A stretch of 64,000 bases of DNA from Amedibacillus dolichus DSM 3991. Lineage in GTDB: Bacteria > Bacillota_I > Bacilli_A > Erysipelotrichales > Erysipelotrichaceae. Numbering within the stretch: the first letter of the stretch is position 1; the number at the start of each line of letters is the position of its first letter. The notes under the pieces were generated by a model. That model saw only the letters and a list, made by a program, of their open reading frames with translations, was not told the DNA's origin and ran no database searches. The translations under genes were made by a program, and so were the position numbers. The stretch is taken from assembly GCF_000154285.1 (NCBI RefSeq), contig NZ_DS483473.1:124001-188000 (forward strand), written 5' to 3'. Shown here one piece after another: positions 7,456-17,500 of this stretch.

Positions 7456-9795
7456 CTAAGCAGCCTTTCTTTCGATTTGAATCTTCAATGCAAAGAATAC
7501 AACCTCACGAGCGATTCTTCCCTGCATTTCCTCAAACATCTGATAACCTTCTTCAATATATGCCTGAAGCGGATTATTTTGTGCATACGAACGCAAATGA
7601 ATACCATTTCTCAATTTATCCATCATATCAATATGCTCAATCCAGTTACGATCCATATTACGAAGTACGATGGTCTTTTCAAACTGTGTGAATTGATCAC
7701 GTACATCTTTGATCTTCTCATCATACTGTGTAAAGATTCGATCGCTGCAATACTGCGCAACCTCATCTGCATTCTTGCCTTGGATTTCCTCTACTGTTAC
7801 ATTATCCTTAGCTTCCATGCCAAGCATTTCCAAGCCTTGAACAACAGATTCATAGTTTACATTTTTGTGGTTCGCATCAACATTTGCCATGACAACATCA
7901 CGAATAACGCGATCTACCATATCTTTAACAATACCATGTACATCTTCATTTTCCAACACATAATCACGCTGTGCATACATGATTTCACGCTGCTTACGCA
8001 ATACATCATCATAATCAATCAACTGTTTACGAATATCGTAGTTATAGCCTTCAACACGCTTCTGTGCCTGCGTAATGGATTTCGTTACCATTTTAGATTC
8101 AATCTGCGCATCACCTAAGGTATCAAATAGCTTTTGGAATTTATCGCCGCCAAAACGAATCATCAGCTCATCACGTAAGGATACATAGAAGCGAGAATAA
8201 CCCGGATCTCCTTGACGACCACTACGTCCACGCAGCTGATTATCAATACGTCTTGATTCATGACGTTCACTACCTAACACAACCAAGCCGCCAAGTGCTT
8301 TAGATTCCTCTGTAAGCTTAATATCGGTACCACGCCCTGCCATATTGGTTGCAATGGTTACAGACTTCGGACGTCCTGCTTTAGCAATAATTTCTGCTTC
8401 TCGTGCATGGTTTTTCGCATTTAACACTTCATGCGGAATACCTTCTTTATTTAACAGCTTATCAACCAATTCACTGCTTTCCACCGAAATCGTACCAACC
8501 AACACCGGCTGACCTTTTGCATACAACTCTTTTACTTCATTTACCAATGCCGCATATTTCAGCTCCGGACTTGCGAAAATCGCATCAGGATAATCCACAC
8601 GCAAAATCGGACGATTGGTTGGAATTTCCACAACTCGCATGTTATAGATATCCAAGAATTCTTCCTCTTCGGTTTTTGCCGTACCGGTCATACCGGCAAG
8701 CTTATCATATAAACGGAAGAAATTCTGATATGTGATCGTTGCCAAGGTAGAAGTTTCTTCCTTAATAGAAACACCTTCCTTTGCTTCAATCGCCTGATGT
8801 AAACCATCGGAATAAGCACGTCCCGGCATAGTACGTCCGGTAAACTGATCGACGATAACAACCTCATCGTCCTGCACCACATATTCCACTTCGTTTTTCA
8901 TGATATAGTTAGCTTTTAAGGCTTGCGTAATATGATGTACCAACTGCGTGTGGTTTACATCATATAGATTATCTACCTTAAAATAAGCTTCGGCATTGTT
9001 AACACCTTTTTCTGTAAGCATGATCTGCTTGGTTTTTTCATCAATTTCATAATCATCTTCCTGCAAGCGTTTTGCGAATGCATCTGCCTGCAAATAAAGA
9101 TTCGCTGTCTTTTTTGCCCCTCCGGAAATAATCAGCGGTGTTCTGGATTCATCAATCAAAATCGAATCGACCTCATCGACAATTGCCACATGCAAGCCAC
9201 GCAATACACGATCCTTAATATCGGTAACCATGTTATCACGCAAATAGTCAAATCCCAATTCGGAATTGGTCGTATATGTAATATCACATGCAAAAGCCGC
9301 ACGCTTTTCCGCAGGAGATAATGGACGTGAATTGACACCAACACTCATTCCCAAGAAGCGATAGATTTGTCCCATCCACTCCGCATCACGACCTGCCAAA
9401 TAATCATTGACAGTAACAACATGCACACCTTTTCCGGCTAATGCATTCAAATAGATACACATTGTTGAAGTCAGGGTTTTTCCTTCACCGGTACGCATTT
9501 CGGCAATATCACCGTCATGCATTGCCACAGCACCCATGATCTGAACACGATATGGATATTCACCAATCGTACGACGGGCTGCCTCTCTTGCAGTCGCAAA
9601 GGCCTCTACCAACAATTCGTCTAATGTTTCTCCCTTTGCGTAGCGTTCCTTAAATTCATCTGTTTTTGCCTTTAACGCATCATCGCTCAATGCTGCCATT
9701 TCATCAGCAAGGGCAAGCACTGCATCTGCTTTACTTTCCAAGCGTTTTAATGCTTTTCCCTCTCCGCTTATCCAGCGTTCTAAAAAATTCGCCAT
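7456..9795 (-). CDS. secA: Preprotein translocase ATPase SecA
   Basis: SecA drives secretory proteins through SecYEG using ATP. The start at 9795 is fixed by GGAGG just upstream (before ATGGCG), giving about 779 residues. Motifs: Walker A MRTGEGKTLT (about 101-110), the DEAD-box VDEVDSILIDESRTPLI stretch (about 206-222), the preprotein cross-linking domain, the TNMAGRGTDIKL motif and the RGRSGRQGDPG motif of NBD2. The protein stops right after the helical wing/scaffold region and has no C-terminal CxCx8CH zinc tail, so it is a short-tailed SecA. Its partner SecY is encoded at 35297-36592. Confidence 0.97.
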   Translation of the reverse strand: MANFLERWISGEGKALKRLESKADAVLALADEMAALSDDALKAKTDEFKERYAKGETLDELLVEAFATAREAARRTIGEYPYRVQIMGAVAMHDGDIAEMRTGEGKTLTSTMCIYLNALAGKGVHVVTVNDYLAGRDAEWMGQIYRFLGMSVGVNSRPLSPAEKRAAFACDITYTTNSELGFDYLRDNMVTDIKDRVLRGLHVAIVDEVDSILIDESRTPLIISGGAKKTANLYLQADAFAKRLQEDDYEIDEKTKQIMLTEKGVNNAEAYFKVDNLYDVNHTQLVHHITQALKANYIMKNEVEYVVQDDEVVIVDQFTGRTMPGRAYSDGLHQAIEAKEGVSIKEETSTLATITYQNFFRLYDKLAGMTGTAKTEEEEFLDIYNMRVVEIPTNRPILRVDYPDAIFASPELKYAALVNEVKELYAKGQPVLVGTISVESSELVDKLLNKEGIPHEVLNAKNHAREAEIIAKAGRPKSVTIATNMAGRGTDIKLTEESKALGGLVVLGSERHESRRIDNQLRGRSGRQGDPGYSRFYVSLRDELMIRFGGDKFQKLFDTLGDAQIESKMVTKSITQAQKRVEGYNYDIRKQLIDYDDVLRKQREIMYAQRDYVLENEDVHGIVKDMVDRVIRDVVMANVDANHKNVNYESVVQGLEMLGMEAKDNVTVEEIQGKNADEVAQYCSDRIFTQYDEKIKDVRDQFTQFEKTIVLRNMDRNWIEHIDMMDKLRNGIHLRSYAQNNPLQAYIEEGYQMFEEMQGRIAREVVFFALKIQIERKAA

Positions 9796-9952
9796 AAGAA
9801 CCTCCATGTATTTTAAATATACCTTATTTTATACTCGTATAGACCTATTTATTGTAACACAAAAATATCATGAACACTATAAGAAATAGGAAAATAGTTT
9901 ACTCCTTTGCAACCTCTTACATTTTAAACGTACCACTTTCTTCCCCCTTAAC

Positions 9953-9978
9953 AAAAAAAGCCATGCATTGCTGCATGA
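9953..9978 (-). terminator. Terminator of the first cold-shock gene
   Basis: On the minus strand CATGCA-gcaa-TGCATG, then GC and seven T. Confidence 0.8.
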
Positions 9979-9992
9979 CCTATTACATACTT

Positions 9993-10190
9993 CTACAAAC
10001 GAACGATATGCTGTGCCTGCGGACCACGCTCGGTTTCCACAAGCTCAAATTCCACGCTTGCTTCCGGATCAATGGTTTTATATCCTTCCATAACCAACTG
10101 CGAATAATGAAAGAAAATATCCTTTCCACCCTCACGGGTAATAAATCCATAGCCTTTTTCCTGATTAAACATCTTTACTTTTCCTTGCAT
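9993..10190 (-). CDS. Cold-shock domain protein (CspA family)
   Basis: This 65-residue single cold-shock domain has RNP1 KGYGFIT (about 12-18) and RNP2-like DIFFHYSQ (about 24-31). The family binds single-stranded RNA/DNA and loosens RNA structure. It has its own promoter (10223-10251), a short leader and a terminator. It is about half identical by eye to the neighbouring Csp at 10286-10483, a tandem duplication; this copy has the less typical KMFN instead of KWFN at the start. Confidence 0.93.
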   Translation of the reverse strand: MQGKVKMFNQEKGYGFITREGGKDIFFHYSQLVMEGYKTIDPEASVEFELVETERGPQAQHIVRL

Positions 10191-10222
10191 TCTTATACTC
10201 TACCTTTCCTAATATATCTTTA

Positions 10223-10251
10223 ATTATAAAGAAGCTGTGATCTATAAACAA
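10223..10251 (-). promoter_or_regulatory. Promoter of the cold-shock gene
   Basis: TTGTTT - 17 nt - TATAAT on the minus strand, about 33 nt before the ATG at 10190. Confidence 0.75.
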
Positions 10252-10270
10252 TCGTTTTTTCCATATTTAA

Positions 10271-10292
10271 CAAAAGCTTAACATGCTAAGCT
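10271..10292 (-). terminator. Weak hairpin at the end of the comFC-linked cold-shock gene
   Basis: AGCTTA-gcatgt-TAAGCT followed by TTTG on the minus strand, overlapping the stop codon. The stem and T-run are short, so termination may be partial. Confidence 0.4.
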
Positions 10293-10483
10293 CTTTCTAC
10301 GTTTTTCGCCTGCAACCCTTTTTCCGATTCAAAAATTTCAAAGCGCACCGCTTCCCCTTCATTCAAACTTTTATATCCATCTTGCACGATCTGCGAATAA
10401 TGTACGAAAATATCTTTTTCCTCCTCTGTCCGAATGAAACCAAACCCTTTTTCCGCATTAAACCACTTTACATTACCTGTCAT
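10286..10483 (-). CDS. Cold-shock domain protein linked to comFC
   Basis: This 65-residue CspA-family protein has the canonical [13 protein letters not shown] start (RNP1 KGFGFI) and DIFVHYSQI (RNP2). It starts 1 nt after the comFC stop, so it is probably co-transcribed with and coupled to comFA-comFC. Whether it supports single-stranded DNA handling during uptake or is simply an RNA chaperone cannot be read from sequence. Confidence 0.93.
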   Translation of the reverse strand: MTGNVKWFNAEKGFGFIRTEEEKDIFVHYSQIVQDGYKSLNEGEAVRFEIFESEKGLQAKNVERA

Positions 10484-10484
10484 T

Positions 10485-11183
10485 TTACTTCACCTTTCCT
10501 TTACGTCTTACATGTCCAAGTATAGAAAACATCATCTGCTTTTTCAAACCTTTTTTATCGCAATTTTCGACAAACAAATGGGTAGCACTTAAGACCAAGA
10601 CCTCTATTTTATATGTATGCGAGGACAATAATTGATATGCCCATGCAATGCTGGAGCCGCTCGTACATACATCATCTACGATTACCAAGCGTTTCTTCGG
10701 CAAGATAACATCATCTTTTCGACGCATCACATGGCGTATTTCTCCCCTGTTTTTAAAGCTTTGCAAAGATTGCTTATAGTTGCTTGTCTTATAGAAGGGC
10801 TCCACAATCTCCACATGCGCACGTCTCAGCATTTCTCTCATTGGCAAAAATCCGCGTTCTTTTAGCTTTTCTTCACTAGATGGCAAAAGTACAAAGGCAC
10901 AGTGTCGATATTTGTCATTTAATTTTTTGATATCCGAATAAAAAAACACATCTGCAAGCGCAACATCATGCCCCTCCTTAAATTGAAATATCATAGATTC
11001 TAAAAAATCATTGTACTCATACAAAATATGCATCGAAATCCCTTCCCAAACAACATGACGATCAATGCGCTTTAGTTTCGCAAGACAATCGGCACAAAGC
11101 AGTTGATCCTGAGTAAGAAAATCCTTCACACGCATATTTCTTGTAATATCCTCCATACACAAGCGACAATACTCCTCTTTCAT
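10485..11183 (-). CDS. comFC: ComFC-type phosphoribosyltransferase-like competence protein
   Basis: 232 residues. An N-terminal Cys4-type zinc site (CxxC near residue 6 and CADC near 34) is followed by a type I phosphoribosyltransferase fold with the PRPP-loop motif [12 protein letters not shown] at about 167-178. ComFC is needed for natural transformation in Firmicutes and binds ComFA at the inner face of the membrane, where incoming single-stranded DNA emerges. Its ATG overlaps the comFA stop by 4 nt (ATGA). Confidence 0.92.
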   Translation of the reverse strand: MKEEYCRLCMEDITRNMRVKDFLTQDQLLCADCLAKLKRIDRHVVWEGISMHILYEYNDFLESMIFQFKEGHDVALADVFFYSDIKKLNDKYRHCAFVLLPSSEEKLKERGFLPMREMLRRAHVEIVEPFYKTSNYKQSLQSFKNRGEIRHVMRRKDDVILPKKRLVIVDDVCTSGSSIAWAYQLLSSHTYKIEVLVLSATHLFVENCDKKGLKKQMMFSILGHVRRKGKVK

Positions 11184-12334
11184 GAAAAGCTCTCCTTATT
11201 CATATGCTGTATCGCATGCTTACAGCGTTCGATATCTCTTGTTACACGCTCACAAAGAAAAATCCCTTTGCCACTCGGCATTTCAATACTTCTTCCCACT
11301 CGCCCGATAATCTGTGTTAAGCTGGCTTCGTTAAATACTACATGATCTGCTTGTAAAATGATGATATAGATTCCTTTAATCGTAATTCCACGCTCTAAAA
11401 TTGTTGTCGTAATCAAACATTCATACTTTTTCTTATGGAAATCATCAACGATTTTTTCTTTATCCTCACTTTGAGAAGTAAACGCCTTACAGCGAAATAA
11501 CAGACACAGCTTTTTATGCAGCTCGTTTGCCATACGAATGGTAGGAACAAAAACCAAGGTTTGAATACCTGCCTTACGCTGTTGATAAAGAAAAGCAATC
11601 AGATAAAAAAGCTGCATACGATTCGCACAAGTACGAATTTCCGGTTCAATCAACGGATACCCATGTGGTCGCTCAAACAGCTCAACCAATGCCAACTTTC
11701 CATCTTCAACATCTTTCAACATGGATTCGTCCGGTGTAGCGGTCAAATATACCATAACTCCACGGCAAGCATGCTGCGCAATCGCCTGCAAAACCTCGTT
11801 GCCGCGATAGGGGAAAGCATCGACCTCGTCCATAATTAACAAATCAAATGTTTGATAATAGCGATACAGCTGATGCATTGTACAAACAATCAAATCCCCA
11901 TCGCATATATCGCTGTAACCTTCACATACTGCAATCACCTCAATCATGGGAAATGCTTCTTTCATACGTGTGGCAATTTCCAAAACGACCTGCCTTCTCG
12001 AAATCGCAAAGCCAACCTTTTTCCCCGCATTTAAAAATTGCTTGATTACTTCCATGACCAGTTCGGTTTTTCCCGCACCGCATACCGCATACACCAGCTG
12101 CGACTGTTGGTGTTTGGCATGCCATACAATTTCCGCAGATGCTTTTTGTTGTTTGGGGGTTAGTGGATATTTAAGAACATAATCACAAGCGTGCCGTTGT
12201 TGCCGATACTTTTTTGCTCTTGGCAGTTCTCCGACGTTCATTCGCCCAAAGGCAATACATTTACGACAATACCAAACACTGCCATCTTGATAAAAATATT
12301 TTTGTTGGGTATTCCCACAGCGTAAACAGCGCAT
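11180..12334 (-). CDS. comFA: ComFA, DEAD-box helicase-like DNA uptake motor
   Basis: 384 residues from the ATG at 12334, chosen because GGAGGTGATC lies directly upstream. The N-terminus is a Cys4 zinc finger (CxxC at 2-5 and CRKC about 20 residues later). A superfamily 2 helicase core follows with Walker A VCGAGKTE (about 92-99), DEVD in IMDEVDAF (about 186-193), the SAT-like TATP motif, and the GRVGRS motif VI near 355. In Bacillus and Streptococcus ComFA powers translocation of transforming DNA through ComEC. With comFC it indicates that the organism has, or had, DNA uptake. comEC and the pilus genes are not in this window. Confidence 0.94.
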   Translation of the reverse strand: MRCLRCGNTQQKYFYQDGSVWYCRKCIAFGRMNVGELPRAKKYRQQRHACDYVLKYPLTPKQQKASAEIVWHAKHQQSQLVYAVCGAGKTELVMEVIKQFLNAGKKVGFAISRRQVVLEIATRMKEAFPMIEVIAVCEGYSDICDGDLIVCTMHQLYRYYQTFDLLIMDEVDAFPYRGNEVLQAIAQHACRGVMVYLTATPDESMLKDVEDGKLALVELFERPHGYPLIEPEIRTCANRMQLFYLIAFLYQQRKAGIQTLVFVPTIRMANELHKKLCLLFRCKAFTSQSEDKEKIVDDFHKKKYECLITTTILERGITIKGIYIIILQADHVVFNEASLTQIIGRVGRSIEMPSGKGIFLCERVTRDIERCKHAIQHMNKESFS

Positions 12335-12361
12335 ACGATCACCTCCATTATATGTCATACG

Positions 12362-12398
12362 TAAAAAAATACGAAAAACTTTAAAAGTCTTTCGTATT
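12362..12398 (-). terminator. Terminator of the stand-alone LicC-like gene
   Basis: AATACGAAA...TTTTCGTATT stem followed by a T-run on the minus strand, between the nucleotidyltransferase stop (12402) and comFA. Confidence 0.75.
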
Positions 12399-12401
12399 TG
12401 C

Positions 12402-13133
12402 TCATTTTTTGATTGAATCACAGTTTTTCCAAAGACGATCATAGATACTGCACGCATTTAGATAGTCCATGAGTATATTGATATCACAGCCGTATTTTCG
12501 ATCCAGCTGATGTGCTTCGAGCGCCTTTTCACAGCTAAGTGCAAGAAAAATATCTTCCCAACTTAAACCAAAACGTTTTTTCATTTTCTCATCGACTCGT
12601 TGATGAAAAAAGCGTTTGAAATCACCAGCATCATTTCTTGTCCAATAAGAAATTCCCAGATTGGTTACAACCGTTTCTCTTCCGGCATAGCCTTCATAAT
12701 CGGTAATAATACGGTTTCGATTACAGTGGATTCGTGTAAGTGGAACTCCCTTTGATTCCTTTAGCATCGTGTAAAAGAACGAACAGCCTCGATTTTCCAT
12801 TTTGAAAATATTTTTAAAAAGTGCAATATCACCATGTATGATAAAGGTATCTCCGATTCGATCCAATACCAGCTCTAAGGATTCAAGATTGTTATGCGTT
12901 GCATAGCGTTTATTATAAAGTAATTTAACTCCATAGCGTTCTTTTAAAAAAAGAAACTGATCATGCTTATAACCAGTTACAATGGTAATATCCGTAATTT
13001 CTGCTTCATGCAGATAGCGAATGATTCGCTCAATGATTGGAACTCCCCCGATAGGCAGAAACGCTTTATGTCCCTGTGTAGCCATCTCTTTTATTCGCAA
13101 ACCGGCACCGGCTGCTAATATGATTGCATTCAT
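12402..13133 (-). CDS. LicC-like nucleotidyltransferase (MobA/GT-A fold), stand-alone
   Basis: About 243 residues. It starts with the nucleotide-binding signature ILAAGAGLR and a conserved Lys in GHKAFLPIGG (about 26-35). This matches the LicC/GlmU-type nucleotidyltransferases that activate phosphocholine or sugar phosphates with CTP or another NTP. An IHGDIALF segment (about 109-116) supplies the metal-binding Asp. The start at 13133 is preferred: AGAGGT lies upstream, and the -10 element at 13162-13167 would place the transcript start below the alternative codon at 13163. It has its own promoter and terminator, so it is independent of comFA. The substrate is unknown. Confidence 0.8.
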   Translation of the reverse strand: MNAIILAAGAGLRIKEMATQGHKAFLPIGGVPIIERIIRYLHEAEITDITIVTGYKHDQFLFLKERYGVKLLYNKRYATHNNLESLELVLDRIGDTFIIHGDIALFKNIFKMENRGCSFFYTMLKESKGVPLTRIHCNRNRIITDYEGYAGRETVVTNLGISYWTRNDAGDFKRFFHQRVDEKMKKRFGLSWEDIFLALSCEKALEAHQLDRKYGCDINILMDYLNACSIYDRLWKNCDSIKK

Positions 13134-13161
13134 GTCAAATACCTCTTTCTTCCCACATTCC

Positions 13162-13190
13162 ATTGTAGTATAAAATGAAAGAGATTACAA
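13162..13190 (-). promoter_or_regulatory. Promoter of the LicC-like gene
   Basis: TTGTAA - 17 nt - TACAAT on the minus strand, giving a leader of about 20 nt before the ATG at 13133. Confidence 0.7.
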
Positions 13191-13719
13191 CCACGGATTG
13201 TAAATTAGTAAATCTATGTAACAAAGGAATCAATTTCAATTTATGAACATTCGCCAACCATTATCAATAATTGATTTGTCAAAGTTTTTAACTTCAATAT
13301 TTTTTGCACATTAAGATTTTCTATATACATAATCATATGAATTGGTTATCTTCCTTAACGGTTTATGTAAAAAGTCTTTTCTTTGATGCTTTATCTTTTA
13401 TGTTATCATGCTGCTTTGATACGTTGTTTATAACAATTTTATCTACTCATGATATCTTTTCTCAATATTATAGCCGTTTCTTACACACCTTCTCATCAGA
13501 TATCCGCACAATCTTTTTACTGAATGTAAATCTTTTTTATGTAACAAAGCCGATTTCATACATAATTCGTTCCATCGCTTGTTCTTTGTCTGCTCGTCTA
13601 ACCTATTCATTAGTTTGATTCTAATAACTGATAAGCTTGTTTGCTTCTCCACTCTCATTACAGAAACACTTTTACTGCGATATCCTAGCAACGTGTCTCT
13701 CTTTTTTTAGCGTATATAA
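13191..13719. other. Gene-poor stretch, possible gene remnant
   Basis: About 530 bases with no convincing gene. A minus-strand open frame of 82 codons (13443-13691) has no good ribosome site and an odd composition. Within it, a second frame reads a short protein-like stretch (ADKEQAMERIMYEIG) ending in TAA, and a third reads KRFTFSKKIVRISDEK before stops. This would fit a decayed gene with frameshifts, but the evidence is thin. The opposite-strand frame 13304-13618 looks like a low-complexity shadow. Confidence 0.3.
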
Positions 13720-13756
13720 AAAAACATTCCCTCTTCATTTTAAGGGAATGTTTTTT
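13720..13756 (-). terminator. Strong terminator after the cohesin-like gene
   Basis: A 12-bp stem (AAAACATTCCCT / AGGGAATGTTTT) with a loop of about 10 nt is flanked by T-rich runs on both strands, so it can act in both directions. Confidence 0.9.
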
Positions 13757-13759
13757 CCT

Positions 13760-14512
13760 TTAACGCCTTGTTAATTCTTCTTTTTTCTTCAAAACGATTA
13801 AAATAGCACCTGCTATTAATGTAGCTAAAACTGTGGCAGTATATAGAGCAATAGGAACTACTCGTCCTGTTTGAATATCTTCTTTAACAGGTTTCTTAGT
13901 ATCTTCACCATCACCCTTATCGGCATCATTCAGATGATCATCTCCTTGTGAATCTAAAGAATCTTCATCTGTATCTCCTCCATGATTACCATTTGCATTA
14001 TCTCCATTTTCTTGTGAATCATCTTTTTTTCCAAGCGTTACTGTTGAAGATACGGTTTTCTCATCTTGAGTTAATAAGTTCTCTTTATTTACATATTGTA
14101 AAGCATTTTCATCGACGGTAATTTTAACATTTTCAAGATTTGATGCTCGAACACTCAATATACCCAAATAAAGTTTTGACTGTGCAGTAAGTGTAGTTAC
14201 TTCTTGATCCGCTAAATAAATATTTAAAACTCCTGTTTCGGGTTGATACGTCCATTTTTGTATTTTATTTTCAATATTTTCATTAAATTCAAAGGCAAAG
14301 TTTTCTAAATCCAAAGTTTCTTTTTCCGAGGTTACTTTCAAACTAAGCTGTAAAGATGTAATAGAAGATAAATTACGCATATCTATATATACATCAACCT
14401 TGTTATTATTCACATCTAAAAAAATGTTTCTTTGTTCTTGTGCTGCAATTGTTTGTGGAAAACATAGAAAAGCAACACATAGAACAATAGCCATAATTCG
14501 TTTTTTTATCAT
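13760..14512 (-). CDS. Membrane-anchored cohesin-like surface protein
   Basis: 250 residues. There is a signal peptide (about 1-24), then a beta-rich domain (about 28-145), a low-complexity acidic linker (about 155-205), one C-terminal membrane helix (about 217-240) and a basic tail. The beta domain has the cohesin pattern: an early strand with NLSSITSLQLSLK, a central LNIYLAD strand, and a closing SKLYLGILSVRA strand. Cohesins bind dockerins on enzymes. The upstream gene, 16 nt away in the same operon, encodes a protease with a dockerin-type calcium loop. An IQTG stretch just before the helix could be a non-standard sorting signal. The cohesin assignment rests on pattern reading without alignment; a generic Ig-like domain is the alternative. 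Confidence 0.6.
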   Translation of the reverse strand: MIKKRIMAIVLCVAFLCFPQTIAAQEQRNIFLDVNNNKVDVYIDMRNLSSITSLQLSLKVTSEKETLDLENFAFEFNENIENKIQKWTYQPETGVLNIYLADQEVTTLTAQSKLYLGILSVRASNLENVKITVDENALQYVNKENLLTQDEKTVSSTVTLGKKDDSQENGDNANGNHGGDTDEDSLDSQGDDHLNDADKGDGEDTKKPVKEDIQTGRVVPIALYTATVLATLIAGAILIVLKKKEELTRR

Positions 14513-14528
14513 AAATTCACTCCTCTCT

Positions 14529-17500
14529 CTATTTTGTCAATGAAATTTCAGGCAGTTTTTCCGGAATTTCTACAAATAAAGTATCACTTACCAAGCGCTG
14601 TCCCTCATTCGTTAATGCATTATCTACTCGATACAATTCAGCACGTACTTTATTTGGTAATTTTGCAGCATATTGACGATCAATCCAATATATCCATTTT
14701 CCGCTTTCCGTTTCACCAAGCAATCCATCACCCGGATTTGGGGCTAAAATAATCTGTTCAGCATTAAGATTTCCTTCTGTATCACTTCCCCCGATGATCT
14801 GAGCGTTCTCGTCATATAAAAGAACCACATTATATGCCGGATTTCCTTTATATTCACCGGTAAAGACAATAGAACCCGCAGGTATTTTCATTTCTTCCTG
14901 TGTTTCGTCTTTTTCTTGATATATAAAATCTTTACTTAAAATACCTATCGCCGTTGTCCCATCTACTGTGTGAAACTCTATATTGTCTCCTGTAGGTCCC
15001 AACACATCAATCTCACCAAGGCTAACTTCTTTATTCTTATATCCATTCAAAGTAATTCGAATATAGGAAGCATCATAACTTGTAACCCATGGATCTTCGC
15101 CATTATTGAAATACATCGTTACAACACCTTTTTCATCTTTAAGTTTTTTGTTATTAAGCGTTGTATATGTCTTATTATCCTTACTAACTTCGATTTTATA
15201 TGCAGCAATATCATCAACGCTTTGTCCATTGATAAAGCGAAGCGCATTTATAGTTTCGACTTTACCAAGGTCAATTGTGATATAGGGGGTTTCCTTTGTT
15301 TTTCCAATATATACAGTATCTTTTTTATCATCGATCATCATATAAGATGCCGGAATTTTTTCAGGAGCACATGGGTCATTGCTATCTGCCGGATTTTCTA
15401 AATCAAGTTCTGAAATCAAATTCGTTTCAATATTCCAATTTTCCTTCGTATAGCTTCCATCGCCTTCTACTTTAATTGTTTTCGTCATAATAGGAGCAGA
15501 ACGATTTAATTTTTTATCAATTGCCACTACTTTATAAGAAACACTTCGATTGCTAATTGAGTTAATCGTATCTTCGTATATATCTTGAGTAGTAAAACCA
15601 ACGACTTCTTCTTTGCTTTCTCCGTTTTCTGTTAAGATCCTTGTAATTTCATACCCTAATAAAGTATTCTTATCCGCATTATCGACACCTAATTCAAGAC
15701 TTACTTTATTGCGGTTTTGTTCTTTTATATCCGCATATACAATATTCTTATTCAAGAAGTTATCCGCATTTTCATGTTCCATCTCGTAAACTCTGGCTTC
15801 ATCATTTACATAATAAATTGCTCGCATTTCTTTTTCAAACTGTTCTATATATGCTTTGGTCGTATCATCTGGAATCAATCCCCAACGCATAAAGAATTCA
15901 CTTAAATCTTTTTCTGCTGCCGCACTTGCCAAACGCATAAAATTCTGATCTTTGTCATTTCCCAAGGTTAAGGCGATTTCATTTGGGGAAGGTGCTTTGG
16001 AAGTATCTCTGACAAAGCTATCTATTCTCGCAAAGAACACATGGTTGTAAATATCTTCATAATTATCAAATAATTTATAGTTATAGTAGCGATCATACGC
16101 TAAATGTAACTGCCAATACATTGCTAATTGTGTAAAGACATCTTCACTTCTGCTTTTCACATTTGATGTTACACGATCATAGACCTTTTCATAATCAAAT
16201 CGCACACTGTCATTGGTATCTTTTGCTTGCGCAATTAACGAAAAATAGTTGTTTGTTACTTCTGCAATTGCATATTTTCCTTGATTTATGTTATGTCCGA
16301 TTTCATGTGCAATTCCCCAACCGAAATATTGTCCACTCAACCATCTTCCATCTTTATCAGCTTGTACAGAAGTTGTATTTACCATGCCAATTGTTTCATT
16401 CCATTCAATACCAATATGATTTCCTGCTGCATACATAAACGCACCGGCAAACATTTTCATATAACGAATATTTAAATGCTGAGACGGCAAAGAATTTTTT
16501 ACATTCAATTTATTACTCAAATCTTTTTCGCTAAATGAATTTGTTAATCCTTTTTGTTGATAAAACAATATCATCATTTCGTCCATTGCTTGTAATGAAG
16601 AAGCAAGCGTATCGGCATCTCCATTTGTACCGGCAACAACCTGAGAAGCAGGTATCGAAATCATCATTTGATCTAACATAATATCTGTTGTGTTTACAAT
16701 TGAAGTTTTCTCATCATATCCTTGGAATAACGAGAATAAAGAAAAGCCTTTTTGTTTACGATGTAAAGTCTTTAATTGCTTCGTATGTGCTTTTACTTCT
16801 TCCATATATGCATTGATTTTGTTTTGACGTTCTTTTTCGTCAGTAACTCCATATAAATTTAATACGGGAATTTTTGTACCATTCATTACACGAACCGCTA
16901 ATTCTTCTTTTGAGTCATTCCCCGTATACTGTACATACAATGCCCCACCGCGTTCTACATCTGTTGATGTAAGTTCCGGAATCGTAATCTCATTTCTTCC
17001 AGTTTTCAATGTTGCGACAACTTTTGATAAATTGCTACTTTCTGCATGTTGCTGTGTAGCCACTAACTGCAAGTTTACATTTTGTCCGGTTTTCTTTCCT
17101 TTTCCACCTACATAAACAACTATTTTTTCATTTGCAGAAGCACTGACTCCCAATGGCTGCCAAGCATTTAATCCACTGAATCCAAGATGTCCATCTTTCT
17201 TCGCAGTAATATTGGTATTTACTTTTGTAACATCATATAGTTTTTCAGAATCTTCAAACAGCGATTTTGCTGTATCCAATTCTTTTTGTAACAAGTTTCT
17301 ATCCAGATGATACTCTCCGTTATCGGTAGTATCTAAACGATTTTGCAAATCTTCAAGTTGTTTTTCATCAACGCTGTTTTTAAGCTGCACATGCAAATCA
17401 TCTTCATATAGATTACTTATATCATCTTCCAAAGAATCATATGAATAAAAACGCATTTCCGCAATCGTTATCGATGGCGAGCCTGCTACGTAACGACCTA

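Noticed and set aside
7477-8118. Plus-strand open frame of 213 codons opposite secA
   Set aside because: It mirrors the secA coding frame and has no independent start signal or family features.
12341-12356. TATAAT directly before the comFA ribosome site as a promoter
   Set aside because: It would place the transcript start inside or after the ribosome site; no matching -35.
13304-13618. Plus-strand open frame of 104 codons
   Set aside because: No ribosome site, AT-driven composition, and it opposes the direction of every other gene.
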